Source: JAUILA01 sp964563925
GTDB lineage: Bacteria; Bacteroidota; Bacteroidia; Cytophagales; Cyclobacteriaceae
Assembly: GCA_964563925.1 (NCBI GenBank)
Contig: CAZLZD010000037.1
Location: forward strand, 1 to 44,812
DNA: 44,812 bases
Direction of reading: 5' to 3'
Shown: positions 16,965 through 25,190 of the stretch, in pieces
How the letters are laid out: each line of letters begins with the position of its first letter
How positions within the stretch are numbered: position 1 is the stretch's first letter
Notes under the pieces: model-generated
The model's database searches: none
What the model was told of the DNA's origin: nothing
What the model saw: the letters and a program-made list of their open reading frames with translations, nothing else
Translations under genes and position numbers: made by a program

Positions 16965-18077
16965 ATGGTCTGCAGTCAAGGCTTTCATCCGGTATGGCAT
17001 GAACGCATAGGACTCTCCGGTTTCCGGGGTACCTCTGGCATTCTGTTTGAAGTTTTACACCATGTGAATTTTCAAGGCTTGAAGAATGTACTGCGGGCAA
17101 AGGATAAAATCATTATCCACCCATACGGCGGGTTCACCACCCGTGACAAGGTATTTGCCCTGGCCCGGGTCCTGGAGCAGGAAGGAATAAGAGAACGGCA
17201 CAACGGAAATTTTCTTACCACCTTATGGAACTCATATAAACGTTTCGAAACGGATGAACACCCGGATGTGGAGGTTGAGGTGCTTGCCCGCGGGCAACGG
17301 ATGACGCTGACGTCTGACGAGGAAGGATATGTGGAGATTGCCCGTGACCTGCCGGTGGAGGAATCGCCGGCGAACAGGGAATCCATTGCTTATGAAATCA
17401 GGTCCGGTCAGGAGGAATCTTTTCACATATCTGATTCCCTGGTACATCCGTCATCCACGGCCGAATACGGCGTGATCAGCGACATTGATGACACCATCCT
17501 GGAAACCGGGGTAAGCACCCCGCTGAAGTGGAAGCTTCTGGTCAATTCCCTGCTTACCAGGACCGGGAGACGAAAGTCATTTGAGGGTGGCAGTTCGTTA
17601 TACCAGGCATTGTCGGCAGGAAAGGCGCCCGGGGCGGCGAACCCTTTCTTTTATGTATCCAACAGTCCGTGGAATATGTATAACTACATCGAAGCGTTCC
17701 TGGTCAGGTATACGTATCCTGAGGGGGTGATCATGCTTCGTGATTTCGGACGCCGGGCCCACCGGACAGAAGGATACCAGGCCCATGAAAAAAAGGACCG
17801 GATTGAATTCATTCTCCGGCATATCCCTGATCTGCCCTTTGTGATGATCGGTGATGCCGGGGAAGCCGATACGGAAATCTATCTTCGCCTGCTCACCGCG
17901 TATCCTGACCGGATCAAAGCGATTCTTATCCGGCAGGTGGCCAACCGCCGGCGTAATCGGCGGGTGGAGGCCCAGATCAGGGAATACAGTGGCATGATGA
18001 AAGAAAATATACCCGTAGTCATGTTTCGGCGCCCGGAAGTGGCGCAGCGATTCTGCCGTGAAATGGACCTTATATGA
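16965..18077 (+). CDS. App1-like phosphatidate phosphatase domain protein
   Basis: The product (370 residues from 16965) carries the HAD-type motif YGVISDIDDTILETGV (Asp173, Asp175) and then FFYVSNSPWNMYNYIEAFL and FVMIGDAGEADTEIY. This is the order found in App1 (DUF2183) phosphatases, which dephosphorylate phosphatidate in fungi. The N-terminal half has a HPYGGF segment and a beta-sandwich (VEVEVLARGQRM), also usual in bacterial members. The first 30 or so residues look poorly conserved, so a start nearer 17080 (a TTG) is possible. I infer a lipid-phosphate phosphatase linked to the membrane-stress theme. Confidence 0.85.
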   Translation: MVCSQGFHPVWHERIGLSGFRGTSGILFEVLHHVNFQGLKNVLRAKDKIIIHPYGGFTTRDKVFALARVLEQEGIRERHNGNFLTTLWNSYKRFETDEHPDVEVEVLARGQRMTLTSDEEGYVEIARDLPVEESPANRESIAYEIRSGQEESFHISDSLVHPSSTAEYGVISDIDDTILETGVSTPLKWKLLVNSLLTRTGRRKSFEGGSSLYQALSAGKAPGAANPFFYVSNSPWNMYNYIEAFLVRYTYPEGVIMLRDFGRRAHRTEGYQAHEKKDRIEFILRHIPDLPFVMIGDAGEADTEIYLRLLTAYPDRIKAILIRQVANRRRNRRVEAQIREYSGMMKENIPVVMFRRPEVAQRFCREMDLI

Positions 18078-18348
18078 TCGTCTGTACTAATTAAACACAC
18101 CGGCTCAGGCCGGGAGAATTTTCCGGTTTTCGTGTGCCCTTCGTGCCGCTTAACTGTTCAGTCTTTTACATGGGGGTATCCGGCCATTGCCATCATATGG
18201 GCCCGTGGCAGGAATGAAATTCCCCAGACTATTGCCCATTTGTGAAGATGATTCTCCCCGATACGTCCGTAAGACCCCGTAAAAAACAGCCGGTTGCATT
18301 GTGGCAAACGGTTTGCGCAACGGTTGAAGGTAAACCAGACCCGCGCAG

Positions 18349-19089
18349 ATGAAACAGGAACAAGAAAGATATAACAAGGCACAGCGAAAATCCACTTCGC
18401 CGGCTGTGCTCTTCGGGACGCCGTCGGAAAACTACAAACCCGATCTGGCGATTTACACCATGGCCCATGATATAAAATCGCCTTTGAACCAGGTAGCCGG
18501 ACTGCTGGATATTGCCTGCCGGCTTAACCAGGATGATGAGGTGGCCGGGTTGCTTGCCATGGCGTTGCAGGCCAATTCCAACCTGGCCAGGCGGGTCCAT
18601 GAAATGCTTCAGATGAACACGCCGGACGAAAGCAAGACAGAGGTTGACCCCGAGAAGCTGATCATGGATATCTGGATGAGCCTTTCCAAATCCTATGAGG
18701 TGGATGATATTACGTTTTTTCTGCGTAACCGGATTGGAGATGGGATCAGGACGGATTTAGTGCGACTGAAGTCCATTCTCCAGAATCTGCTGGAGAATGC
18801 CATTAAATACGGACACCGTGAGGGTGGCGATTCGTCCATCCTGGTGACGATATACAAGCACCGTGACCGGATGGTGATCAAGGTAATGGACAACGGGCAG
18901 GGACTGACTACCGAACAGCAGCGGAAAATATTTGACCGCCGGTACCAGGTGAATACCGAAGCAGAGGGCCACGGCCTCGGGCTGCACCTTTCCCGGCAAA
19001 ATGCACGGCAAACAGGGGGGGACCTGACTGTTTCGAGTCAGCCCGGAAAAGGAACTACGTTTACCCTGCGCATTCCCTGCCTGGAGTGA
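18349..19089 (+). CDS. sensorless cytosolic histidine kinase (paralog 2)
   Basis: The 246-residue protein is a bare kinase core: acceptor helix YTMAHDIKSPLNQV (His40), N box LLENAIKY, G1 box DNGQGL and G2 box GHGLGLHLSRQNA. Like its paralog at 11356 it has no sensor or membrane domain, and no response regulator is encoded nearby. The N-terminal 30 residues differ from paralog 1 and are polar. Homology continues just past the stop codons, where both genes carry AGTAGTGGT before the terminator. Confidence 0.9.
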   Translation: MKQEQERYNKAQRKSTSPAVLFGTPSENYKPDLAIYTMAHDIKSPLNQVAGLLDIACRLNQDDEVAGLLAMALQANSNLARRVHEMLQMNTPDESKTEVDPEKLIMDIWMSLSKSYEVDDITFFLRNRIGDGIRTDLVRLKSILQNLLENAIKYGHREGGDSSILVTIYKHRDRMVIKVMDNGQGLTTEQQRKIFDRRYQVNTEAEGHGLGLHLSRQNARQTGGDLTVSSQPGKGTTFTLRIPCLE

Positions 19090-19111
19090 AATGCATTATT
19101 TAGTAGTGGTA

Positions 19112-19149
19112 AAAAGAGACTGCCAATATAGGGGTAGTCTCTTTTTTTT
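19112..19149 (+). terminator. terminator after the second histidine kinase
   Basis: AGAGACT-GCC pairs with GG-TAGTCTCT, followed by eight Ts. It lies about 25 bases after the stop codon at 19089. Confidence 0.85.
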
Positions 19150-19167
19150 ATCATTCGTGACGAACGG

Positions 19168-19199
19168 TTTGGTAAAAATGGCCTAAAATTTTACTTTCC
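19168..19199 (+). promoter_or_regulatory. candidate promoter of the 1126-residue lipoprotein gene
   Basis: TTTG (19168-19171), a 20-base spacer and TACTTTCC (from 19192) fit the Bacteroidota pattern TTTG-N19/20-TAnnTTTG with one mismatch in the -7 box. The ATG follows at 19220, giving a short leader. Confidence 0.5.
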
Positions 19200-19219
19200 C
19201 GGTTCATCCTGATCCAGCC

Positions 19220-22200
19220 ATGAATTATCGAAAATACCAACCCGCCCTGTCGTTATTTGTCATCAGCTTGTTCTTTTCAGCCTGCGGTGAACAGGCTCCT
19301 GTGGAGACCCCGCTCACTATCCGGGAGGACCAGAATACGGCCGCTCAACGGGCGAAAGAAATAGAGGATAACACTTCCCTTGAACTTTACGACGGTCTGA
19401 AAATGACACTCTGGGCCAGTGATTCGCTTGCCCCTGACCCGATTGCCATGTCAATCGATGATGAGGGCAACATCTATCTCACCCGTACCAACCGGCAAAA
19501 GAATTCGGAGTTTGACATCAGGGGGCACCGGGACTGGATGACTGCTTCCATTGCCCTTCAGACCGTGGAAGACCGCCGTGCCTTTTTGCATGAGACGTTC
19601 GCCCCGGAGAAAAGTGAGGAAAATGAATGGCTTCCCGACCTGAATAATGACGGCAGCCACGACTGGAAGGACCTGGCGGTGGAAGAGGACGAGGTATGGA
19701 AGCTCACCGATGAGGACGGGGACGGTATTGCGGATGTATCCAGGCGGATATTGTCGGACTTTCACGATGAAGTGAGCGATGTGGCCGGGGCCCTGCTGGT
19801 CCGTGAACACGATGTATTTGTGGGGATCGGTCCGGATATGTGGCGCCTGTGGGACACCAACGAAGACGGGGTCCTGGACAAAAAGGAATCGATCAGCCAC
19901 GGGTATGCCGTCCATATCGGCTTTGGAGGTCATGGGATGTCCGGTGCCGTGGAAGGACCTGATGGCCGGATATACTGGGGCATCGGGGATATCGGGGCAA
20001 ACCTGACCGACAAGGAAGGAAATACATACCGTTATCCGAATCAGGGTGTGTTGGTGCGGTCAGAACCGGATGGAAGCAACTTTGAGGTATTCGCGGCCGG
20101 CCTAAGGAATACCCATGAATTCGTATTTGATAAATACGGGAACATAATCAGTTCGGATAACGACGGAGACCACCCGGGAGAAAGTGAGCGCCTGGTCTAC
20201 CTGGTACAGGGTCATGATGCCGGCTGGCGTTCCAACTGGCAGTATGGCAAGTACACCGACCCCAGGAATAATGACTATAAGGTGTGGATGGACGAGCGAT
20301 TGTTTGAGCCGCAGTGGGACGGACAGGCGGCCTATATTCTCCCACCTATCATGAACTACCACAATGGCCCGACGGGCATGGTCTTCAACCCGGGTACTGC
20401 CCTCGGATCTGTTTGGCAGGATCACTTTTTCCTGGTGGAATTCGTGGGAAATCCCAGCCGTTCGCCGATCTGGGCATTTACCCTCAGACCGAAGGGGGCG
20501 TCTTTTGAACTCGAGCAGGAAAAGAAGGTCGTTACAGGTATATTGCCTACCGGTATCCGGTTTGGTCCGGACGGTGCACTCTACGCAGCGGACTGGATAA
20601 ATGGCTGGGACACCAAGAATTACGGGCGGGTGTGGAAGATCGATGTCACGAATGACCGGAACGACCTGGCCGCCAAAAGAAAGGAAACCGAACAACTCAT
20701 CGGGCTGGATTACAGCGATCAGAAAGACGACCGCCTTTTTGAGCTGCTGTTCCATGAGGATATGCGTGTTCGTCAGAAAGCGCAGTTTGAGCTTGCGGAG
20801 CGTGCATCCGACGGGGCCGAACAATTTGAAAAGGCGATTGAGCAGACCGATAACCAGCTGGCCCGTATCCATGGGATCTGGGGCCTGGGGCAGCTGGGCC
20901 GGCAGGAAAAGGAACGAATAGCCCCGGTGGCTTCCCTGCTGGATGACCCGGATAGTGAAATCGTGGCCCAGGCGGCCAAGATCCTGGGAGATGTGAGATA
21001 TGCCCCGGCCGCCGATGCGCTGACCGGCCTTCTTTCCCATCCCGGTGAGCGGGTCCGGTTTTTTGCCACCGAGGCCCTGGGTCGCCTGAAGTATCAGAAA
21101 GCGGTTCCGGCCATCATCGATATGCTTGCCGCCAATAATGACGAGGATGTTTACCTGCGCCATGCCGGGGTGCTGGCGTTAAGCCGAATTGGGGACCTGG
21201 AGGCGGTGACTTCCCTGGAGAATGACCCGCGGCGTCCGCTCAGGATAGCCGCCGTGCTGGTCCTGCGGCGCATGGGCAATGAGCAGGTAGCTCTTTTCCT
21301 TGATGATGAGGACGAATATATTGTTACGGAGGCAGCCCGTGCCATCAATGATGACTTCTCCATTGAACCGGCACTTCCGGCCCTGGCAGCCACGTTGTCA
21401 GAGACCCGGTTCACCTCGGAAGCCCTCCTTCGCCGGGCGATTAATGCCGCACTGAGGGTAGGGGGTGAGAAGGAGCTTGACCTGTTAGTGAACTTTGTCT
21501 CTCAACCGAATGCGTCCCCATCGTTGAAGGCAGAGGCACTGGCGGCCCTCGGGACCTGGGCCAATCCATCGGTACTTGACCGTGTGGATGGCAGGTACCG
21601 TGGTGAGATCAGCCGCGATCCTTCCGAGGTGCGTGCCCGTGTGGGTCAGCAGGCCGGGAAGTTTCTGGACAGCGAACATAATGAGGTGGTTGTGGCAGCC
21701 GGAGTAATGCTCAGTGAGCTTCAGGTCACCACCTTCAATGAAAAACTAGCCCGGATCATGGAACGCCATCCCTCTCCGGAGGTACGTGCAGCCATGCTCG
21801 TGAGCCTGAGTAACCTTGGTCACCAGGATATGGAAGGCCTGATGCGAAAAGGAATGAATGACCAGGATGCCCGGGTGCGTACCGCAGCGCTTGGTCTGCT
21901 GGACGAAACAGATGTATCAGCGGAAAACCTTCCCGCGTTGGTAGACCCGATATTTGCCCGCGGGACGCTGGCCGAACAGCAGCAAATGCTTCGTGTTTTG
22001 GGAAAAATGCCGGTGGAGAAAAGCGGACCGGTACTCTCGGACCTTATCAGCCGGTTTGAAAAAAAGATGCTGGACCAAAGCATTAGTCTTGACCTTATTG
22101 AAGCTGTGGAGGCGACGGCGTCCGGTGAACTCATCGCCCGGCTTGAACCCCTTCGTTCGGATGATTTCCGTGAAGCCCTTTACGGGGGTAATGCACGAAA

Positions 22201-22600
22201 CGGCGGACGACTATTCTATACCCATGAAGCAGCCCAGTGTACCCGGTGCCATGCGATCCGCGGGGATGGAACGGAGGTGGGACCTTCGCTTGGCGGAATC
22301 GGAAACCGGCTCACGCGTGAGCAGTTGCTTGAGGCACTCGTGGATCCCGGCGCCCGGCTTGCCCCGGGGTACGGTACTGTCATCCTTACCCTTAAGGGCG
22401 GCGAAACCGTCACGGGGATCCTGATGGAAGAGCGGGAGAATGAGCTGGTGCTGAAAACCTCTGAGGCTGAACCTCTGCATATTGAATTAACACGGATTAC
22501 CGAGCGTAGAAATGCGCCTTCCAGCATGCCTGCGATGGGCAATATTCTCTCCACCCGCGAGCTGCGCGACCTGGTGGAGTTCCTGGCGAATCTGGAGTGA
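19220..22600 (+). CDS. lipoprotein with beta-propeller, HEAT repeats and cytochrome c (PVC-type)
   Basis: The 1126-residue product begins with a lipobox (SLFFSAC, Cys22). Residues about 55-480 form a sugar-dehydrogenase-like propeller (GNIYLTRTNR, AAGLRNTHEFVFDKYGNII, TGIRFGPDGALYAADW). Residues about 500-960 are HEAT/armadillo-like repeats. The C terminus carries one haem c site (CTRCHAIRGDG, about residues 1007-1011) and the block VGPSLGGIGNRLTREQLLEALVDP. This is the architecture of the putative haem-binding proteins abundant in Planctomycetes and also found in Bacteroidota. I infer periplasm-side oxidation of a sugar or alcohol, with electrons leaving through the haem. It has no operon partner. 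A 353-residue antisense frame within it is a shadow. Confidence 0.9.
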   Translation: MNYRKYQPALSLFVISLFFSACGEQAPVETPLTIREDQNTAAQRAKEIEDNTSLELYDGLKMTLWASDSLAPDPIAMSIDDEGNIYLTRTNRQKNSEFDIRGHRDWMTASIALQTVEDRRAFLHETFAPEKSEENEWLPDLNNDGSHDWKDLAVEEDEVWKLTDEDGDGIADVSRRILSDFHDEVSDVAGALLVREHDVFVGIGPDMWRLWDTNEDGVLDKKESISHGYAVHIGFGGHGMSGAVEGPDGRIYWGIGDIGANLTDKEGNTYRYPNQGVLVRSEPDGSNFEVFAAGLRNTHEFVFDKYGNIISSDNDGDHPGESERLVYLVQGHDAGWRSNWQYGKYTDPRNNDYKVWMDERLFEPQWDGQAAYILPPIMNYHNGPTGMVFNPGTALGSVWQDHFFLVEFVGNPSRSPIWAFTLRPKGASFELEQEKKVVTGILPTGIRFGPDGALYAADWINGWDTKNYGRVWKIDVTNDRNDLAAKRKETEQLIGLDYSDQKDDRLFELLFHEDMRVRQKAQFELAERASDGAEQFEKAIEQTDNQLARIHGIWGLGQLGRQEKERIAPVASLLDDPDSEIVAQAAKILGDVRYAPAADALTGLLSHPGERVRFFATEALGRLKYQKAVPAIIDMLAANNDEDVYLRHAGVLALSRIGDLEAVTSLENDPRRPLRIAAVLVLRRMGNEQVALFLDDEDEYIVTEAARAINDDFSIEPALPALAATLSETRFTSEALLRRAINAALRVGGEKELDLLVNFVSQPNASPSLKAEALAALGTWANPSVLDRVDGRYRGEISRDPSEVRARVGQQAGKFLDSEHNEVVVAAGVMLSELQVTTFNEKLARIMERHPSPEVRAAMLVSLSNLGHQDMEGLMRKGMNDQDARVRTAALGLLDETDVSAENLPALVDPIFARGTLAEQQQMLRVLGKMPVEKSGPVLSDLISRFEKKMLDQSISLDLIEAVEATASGELIARLEPLRSDDFREALYGGNARNGGRLFYTHEAAQCTRCHAIRGDGTEVGPSLGGIGNRLTREQLLEALVDPGARLAPGYGTVILTLKGGETVTGILMEERENELVLKTSEAEPLHIELTRITERRNAPSSMPAMGNILSTRELRDLVEFLANLE

Positions 22601-22738
22601 TGGGTGGGTTTTCCACTCCGTCCTCCTCGTCATGATGTGAAGGATGAGTGGCTTACCGCCAAACAAGGATCCCCGATCGGCAGCATAATAATCCTGTATA
22701 AACAATCCGGTCGGGAATGACGATCACATTTACCCCAC

Positions 22739-23149
22739 CTACTCCAGCATACCCAGCTGGTTGATGGCCTGGGTTCTGTTAGTTGGAAGGGAGAAGCTCA
22801 GGCTTTTCCAGGCTGCGCCTTCGATGCCCCGGAGCAGCACCCCGTTATCGGTTCGTTCAATGGTGAAAAGGAAGTCAGCAATCGCTTCCTGGTCTGATGT
22901 AGCGGATTCTTCCGACAAATTCGTCATGCCATACTGGTCGACTGCCACAGGCTGGCCCGGGCGTGTGCTGAACGATAATTTGGTCCAGGCACATCCCCGC
23001 TGGCAGGTCATATTGATCTCGGTGTCTGAAAGACCCACATTGATCAGGAATTCCTCCGTGATGCGTGTACTTTTTTGCGAACCGCAGCCAGCCAGCGTTA
23101 CAAGTCCCGAAAGAAGAATCGTATAAAGTATATTTTTATGAGATTTCAT
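22739..23149 (-). CDS. lipoprotein with two GxAW-LSF repeats
   Basis: From the ATG at 23149 the product has 136 residues, with a lipoprotein signal ending in TLAGC. It contains two similar halves: GCAWTKLSFSTRPGQPVAVDQYGM and, later, GAAWKSLSFSLPTNRTQAINQLGM, each preceded by a strand of alternating residues. The first half has a CQRGC pair that could form a disulfide, which the second half lacks. This repeated unit occurs in uncharacterised Bacteroidota proteins. A longer start at 23218 would put 23 extra residues before the signal peptide and is unlikely. Confidence 0.8.
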   Translation of the reverse strand: MKSHKNILYTILLSGLVTLAGCGSQKSTRITEEFLINVGLSDTEINMTCQRGCAWTKLSFSTRPGQPVAVDQYGMTNLSEESATSDQEAIADFLFTIERTDNGVLLRGIEGAAWKSLSFSLPTNRTQAINQLGMLE

Positions 23150-23288
23150 AGTGATCAGTTCTTTAAAAACGAACAACCATATGCCGGGAATGTTCCCTGC
23201 TTTACTGATCATCAGCAATGACTCGGAAAATAATATCAGATGATTATTTCTTCAGTTATCCATTGGTAAGAAAACCCATTAATACCTG

Positions 23289-24842
23289 CTACTGTCTCGC
23301 TTTTGCCTTCAGGATCTTGTCAATTGCCTGGTTAATATCGAGCGAGGCTGCCTCCTGCCTCGGAGGGAATTCAGCAAAAGTCTGAAGGTGCTCGGTGAGA
23401 AGGCCAATCGCCGGCTGCATCACCCAGGATTTACGCATGATCAGGTGGAAACCGGTGATGTCGTCGTAATGTTCGAACGGGTCCTTGCGCAGGTTGAACA
23501 ACTGTGGCATCGTATGGGAGACCATATCATCAAAGTATCTTTCCTTCGTGGCAAAGTGCATTTTCCAGGGACCCACACGCATGGCGGTCAGGCTGGTTTC
23601 ATAATAATAGAAGAAATGATTACGGGCAGATTCTTCCGAGGCACCTGTCCAGTAATCCAGGTTGTTAAACCCGTCAATGTACACCTTGTAGGTCATGTCA
23701 CCGATCTGTTTACCGGCCTTGAGTTCCTCCTTTATATTCTCATTTCCAACCGCGGCCATGACCGTGGGCAATACGTCTTCATGGGCTGAGATCCCGTTCA
23801 GTACACGGCCGGCGGGGATTTCTTCAGGCCAGCGGACCAGGAAGGGTACCCGCAGGCCACCTTCCCAGGTTGTCATTTTTTCACCGCGGAACATGGTCAC
23901 CCCGGCATCCGGGAAGGTACTTTGCTCAGGACCGTTGTCGGACGTATAAATCACGATCGTATTGTCACTCACGCCCAGCTCATCCATATAATCAAGGATT
24001 TGTCCGACGTGCCCATCGTGTTCCAGAAGCCCGTGACCAAAGAGATCCATATCAGTACTTGTGCCGGTGGCGAGGTTTTCGGATTCTTCCTTCAGGTGCG
24101 TATAGACGTGCATCCGGCTGGTGGCATGCCAGATGAAAAAAGGCTTCTTCTGCTTTTTCGCCCGCTGCATGAAATCTTTTGTTCGACGCACCAGTTCGTC
24201 ATCAAAGGTTTTCATTTTTTCAGAGGTAAGCTGGCCTGTATCCTTTATACGTTGTTTTCCGACCACGCCAAAACGAGGGTCCTCGGTGTCGTCATAGGTG
24301 TCAGTCGCATAGGATTCAATGACGCCGCGGGGTCCGTATTTATTCTTGAATGTTTCATTGGAAGGGTAATCCGCCTGTTCGGGTTCTTCTGACACGTTCA
24401 GGTGATAGAGGTTGCCATAAAATTCATCGAACCCGTGTACGGTTGGCAGGTGCTCGTTGCGGTCGCCGAGGTGGTTCTTGCCAAATTGGCCTGTCATATA
24501 TCCCAGAGGTTTCAGGAGTTCGGCGATCGTCGGGTCTTCTGGCTTCAACCCGAGCGGATTGCCCGGTTGGCCCACGGTGGTCAGACCGGTGCGCACCGGT
24601 TTCTGGCCGGTAATAAAGGCAGCGCGCCCGGCGGTACAACTGGGCTGTGAATAGTGATCCGTAAACAAGGCGCCTTCTTTCGCGATACGGTCTATATTGG
24701 GGGTGTGATATTGTAATCCGTGGGAGTAGGCACTGATTGCGTTTGGTGCCACATCATCTACCATGATAACAATGATATTTGGTAGGTCCTGTGCCTTTGC
24801 AGTAAAACACAGTAAGGAAAACAGAAGTAGAAAGTATTTCAT
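23289..24842 (-). CDS. secreted type I sulfatase, CTAGR variant
   Basis: From the ATG at 24842 the protein has 517 residues and a signal peptide (MKYFLLLFSLLCFTAKAQ). The sulfatase core is clear: NIIVIMVDDVAPN metal ligands (Asp29, Asp30), the signature SCTAGRAAFITGQKP with Cys69 as the formylglycine precursor (C-x-A-x-R, Ala in place of the commoner Pro), GYMTGQFGKNHLG, and IVIYTSDNGPEQS near the middle. It should remove sulfate from an ester in the periplasm. It needs a formylglycine-generating enzyme, which is not in this window. The substrate cannot be told. Its upstream region contains the tandem repeats at 24963. Confidence 0.93.
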   Translation of the reverse strand: MKYFLLLFSLLCFTAKAQDLPNIIVIMVDDVAPNAISAYSHGLQYHTPNIDRIAKEGALFTDHYSQPSCTAGRAAFITGQKPVRTGLTTVGQPGNPLGLKPEDPTIAELLKPLGYMTGQFGKNHLGDRNEHLPTVHGFDEFYGNLYHLNVSEEPEQADYPSNETFKNKYGPRGVIESYATDTYDDTEDPRFGVVGKQRIKDTGQLTSEKMKTFDDELVRRTKDFMQRAKKQKKPFFIWHATSRMHVYTHLKEESENLATGTSTDMDLFGHGLLEHDGHVGQILDYMDELGVSDNTIVIYTSDNGPEQSTFPDAGVTMFRGEKMTTWEGGLRVPFLVRWPEEIPAGRVLNGISAHEDVLPTVMAAVGNENIKEELKAGKQIGDMTYKVYIDGFNNLDYWTGASEESARNHFFYYYETSLTAMRVGPWKMHFATKERYFDDMVSHTMPQLFNLRKDPFEHYDDITGFHLIMRKSWVMQPAIGLLTEHLQTFAEFPPRQEAASLDINQAIDKILKAKARQ

Positions 24843-24962
24843 AGTTGAGGTAATTGATTGATTAACCAAAGTAAAAACACAAAATGAATTAGTTTGTTTG
24901 ATATATATTTTTTTTTACTGCGCTTTTCCAGGATACACGATCGGTGTGTATGGGTAGGTCCC

Positions 24963-25127
24963 GTTTCGACTCCGGTATTCACCGGAGATTGAACGGGATG
25001 ACGGATTGTTTCGACTCCGGTTGTTCCCGGGTGAGGCCCGGGACCGGAGATAAAACGGGATGACGGATTGTTTCGACTCCGGTTGTTCCCGGGTGAGGCC
25101 CGGGACCGGAGATAAAACGGGATGACG
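24963..25127. repeat. tandem palindromic repeat, three units
   Basis: Units begin GTTTCGACTCCGGT at 24963, 25008 and 25070. Copies 2 and 3 agree over 58 bases and contain nested stems: CTCCGGT/ACCGGAG outside and TCCCGGG-TGAGG-CCCGGGA inside. Copy 1 is 45 bases long and lacks the inner stem. Each ends AACGGGATGACG. The identity of copies 2 and 3 points to recent duplication. The regular 62-base period has no variable spacers, so it is not a CRISPR. Confidence 0.85.
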
Positions 25128-25152
25128 CAATGTTAGTCTCCGCATTGCCCTT

Positions 25153-25171
25153 TACTTTGAAATACAAAGTA
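25153..25171. promoter_or_regulatory. palindrome overlapping the -33 box (possible operator)
   Basis: TACTTTG-AAATA-CAAAGTA is a perfect seven-base inverted repeat with a five-base centre. It covers the -33 TTTG of the downstream promoter, the typical place for a repressor to bind. Confidence 0.55.
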
Positions 25172-25186
25172 GATTTCCTACTTTTG
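25156..25186 (+). promoter_or_regulatory. consensus Bacteroidota promoter, probably leaderless
   Basis: TTTG (25156-25159), 19 bases, then TACTTTTG (25179-25186) match the TTTG-N19/20-TAnnTTTG pattern fully. The ATG at 25191 begins four bases later, where transcription would be expected to start, so the mRNA probably has little or no leader. Confidence 0.75.
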
Positions 25187-25190
25187 TGAC

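Larger units (their letters stand above)
24843..25190. other. divergent intergenic region with tandem palindromes
   Basis: This gap between the divergent sulfatase and oxygenase genes holds an AT-rich tract next to the sulfatase, three copies of a palindromic unit (24963-25127), and the oxygenase promoter at 25156-25186. Frames read through it consist of the repeats and are not credible genes. Confidence 0.75.

Noticed and set aside
18094..18130. GC-rich hairpins after the App1-like gene as a terminator
   Set aside because: The stems are only four pairs with unclear pairing choice, and the T run is broken.
20102..21163. 353-codon antisense frame
   Set aside because: It lies wholly inside the HEAT-repeat lipoprotein gene. 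It is long only because the GC-rich coding strand lacks stop codons in that antisense frame.
24963..25127. CRISPR-like array
   Set aside because: The repeated unit is 62 bases, directly tandem and palindromic, with no variable spacers and no cas genes nearby.
24915..25167. Open frames of 62-76 codons on the minus strand through the tandem repeats
   Set aside because: The translations simply repeat the palindromic unit (proline- and arginine-rich) and have no family features.
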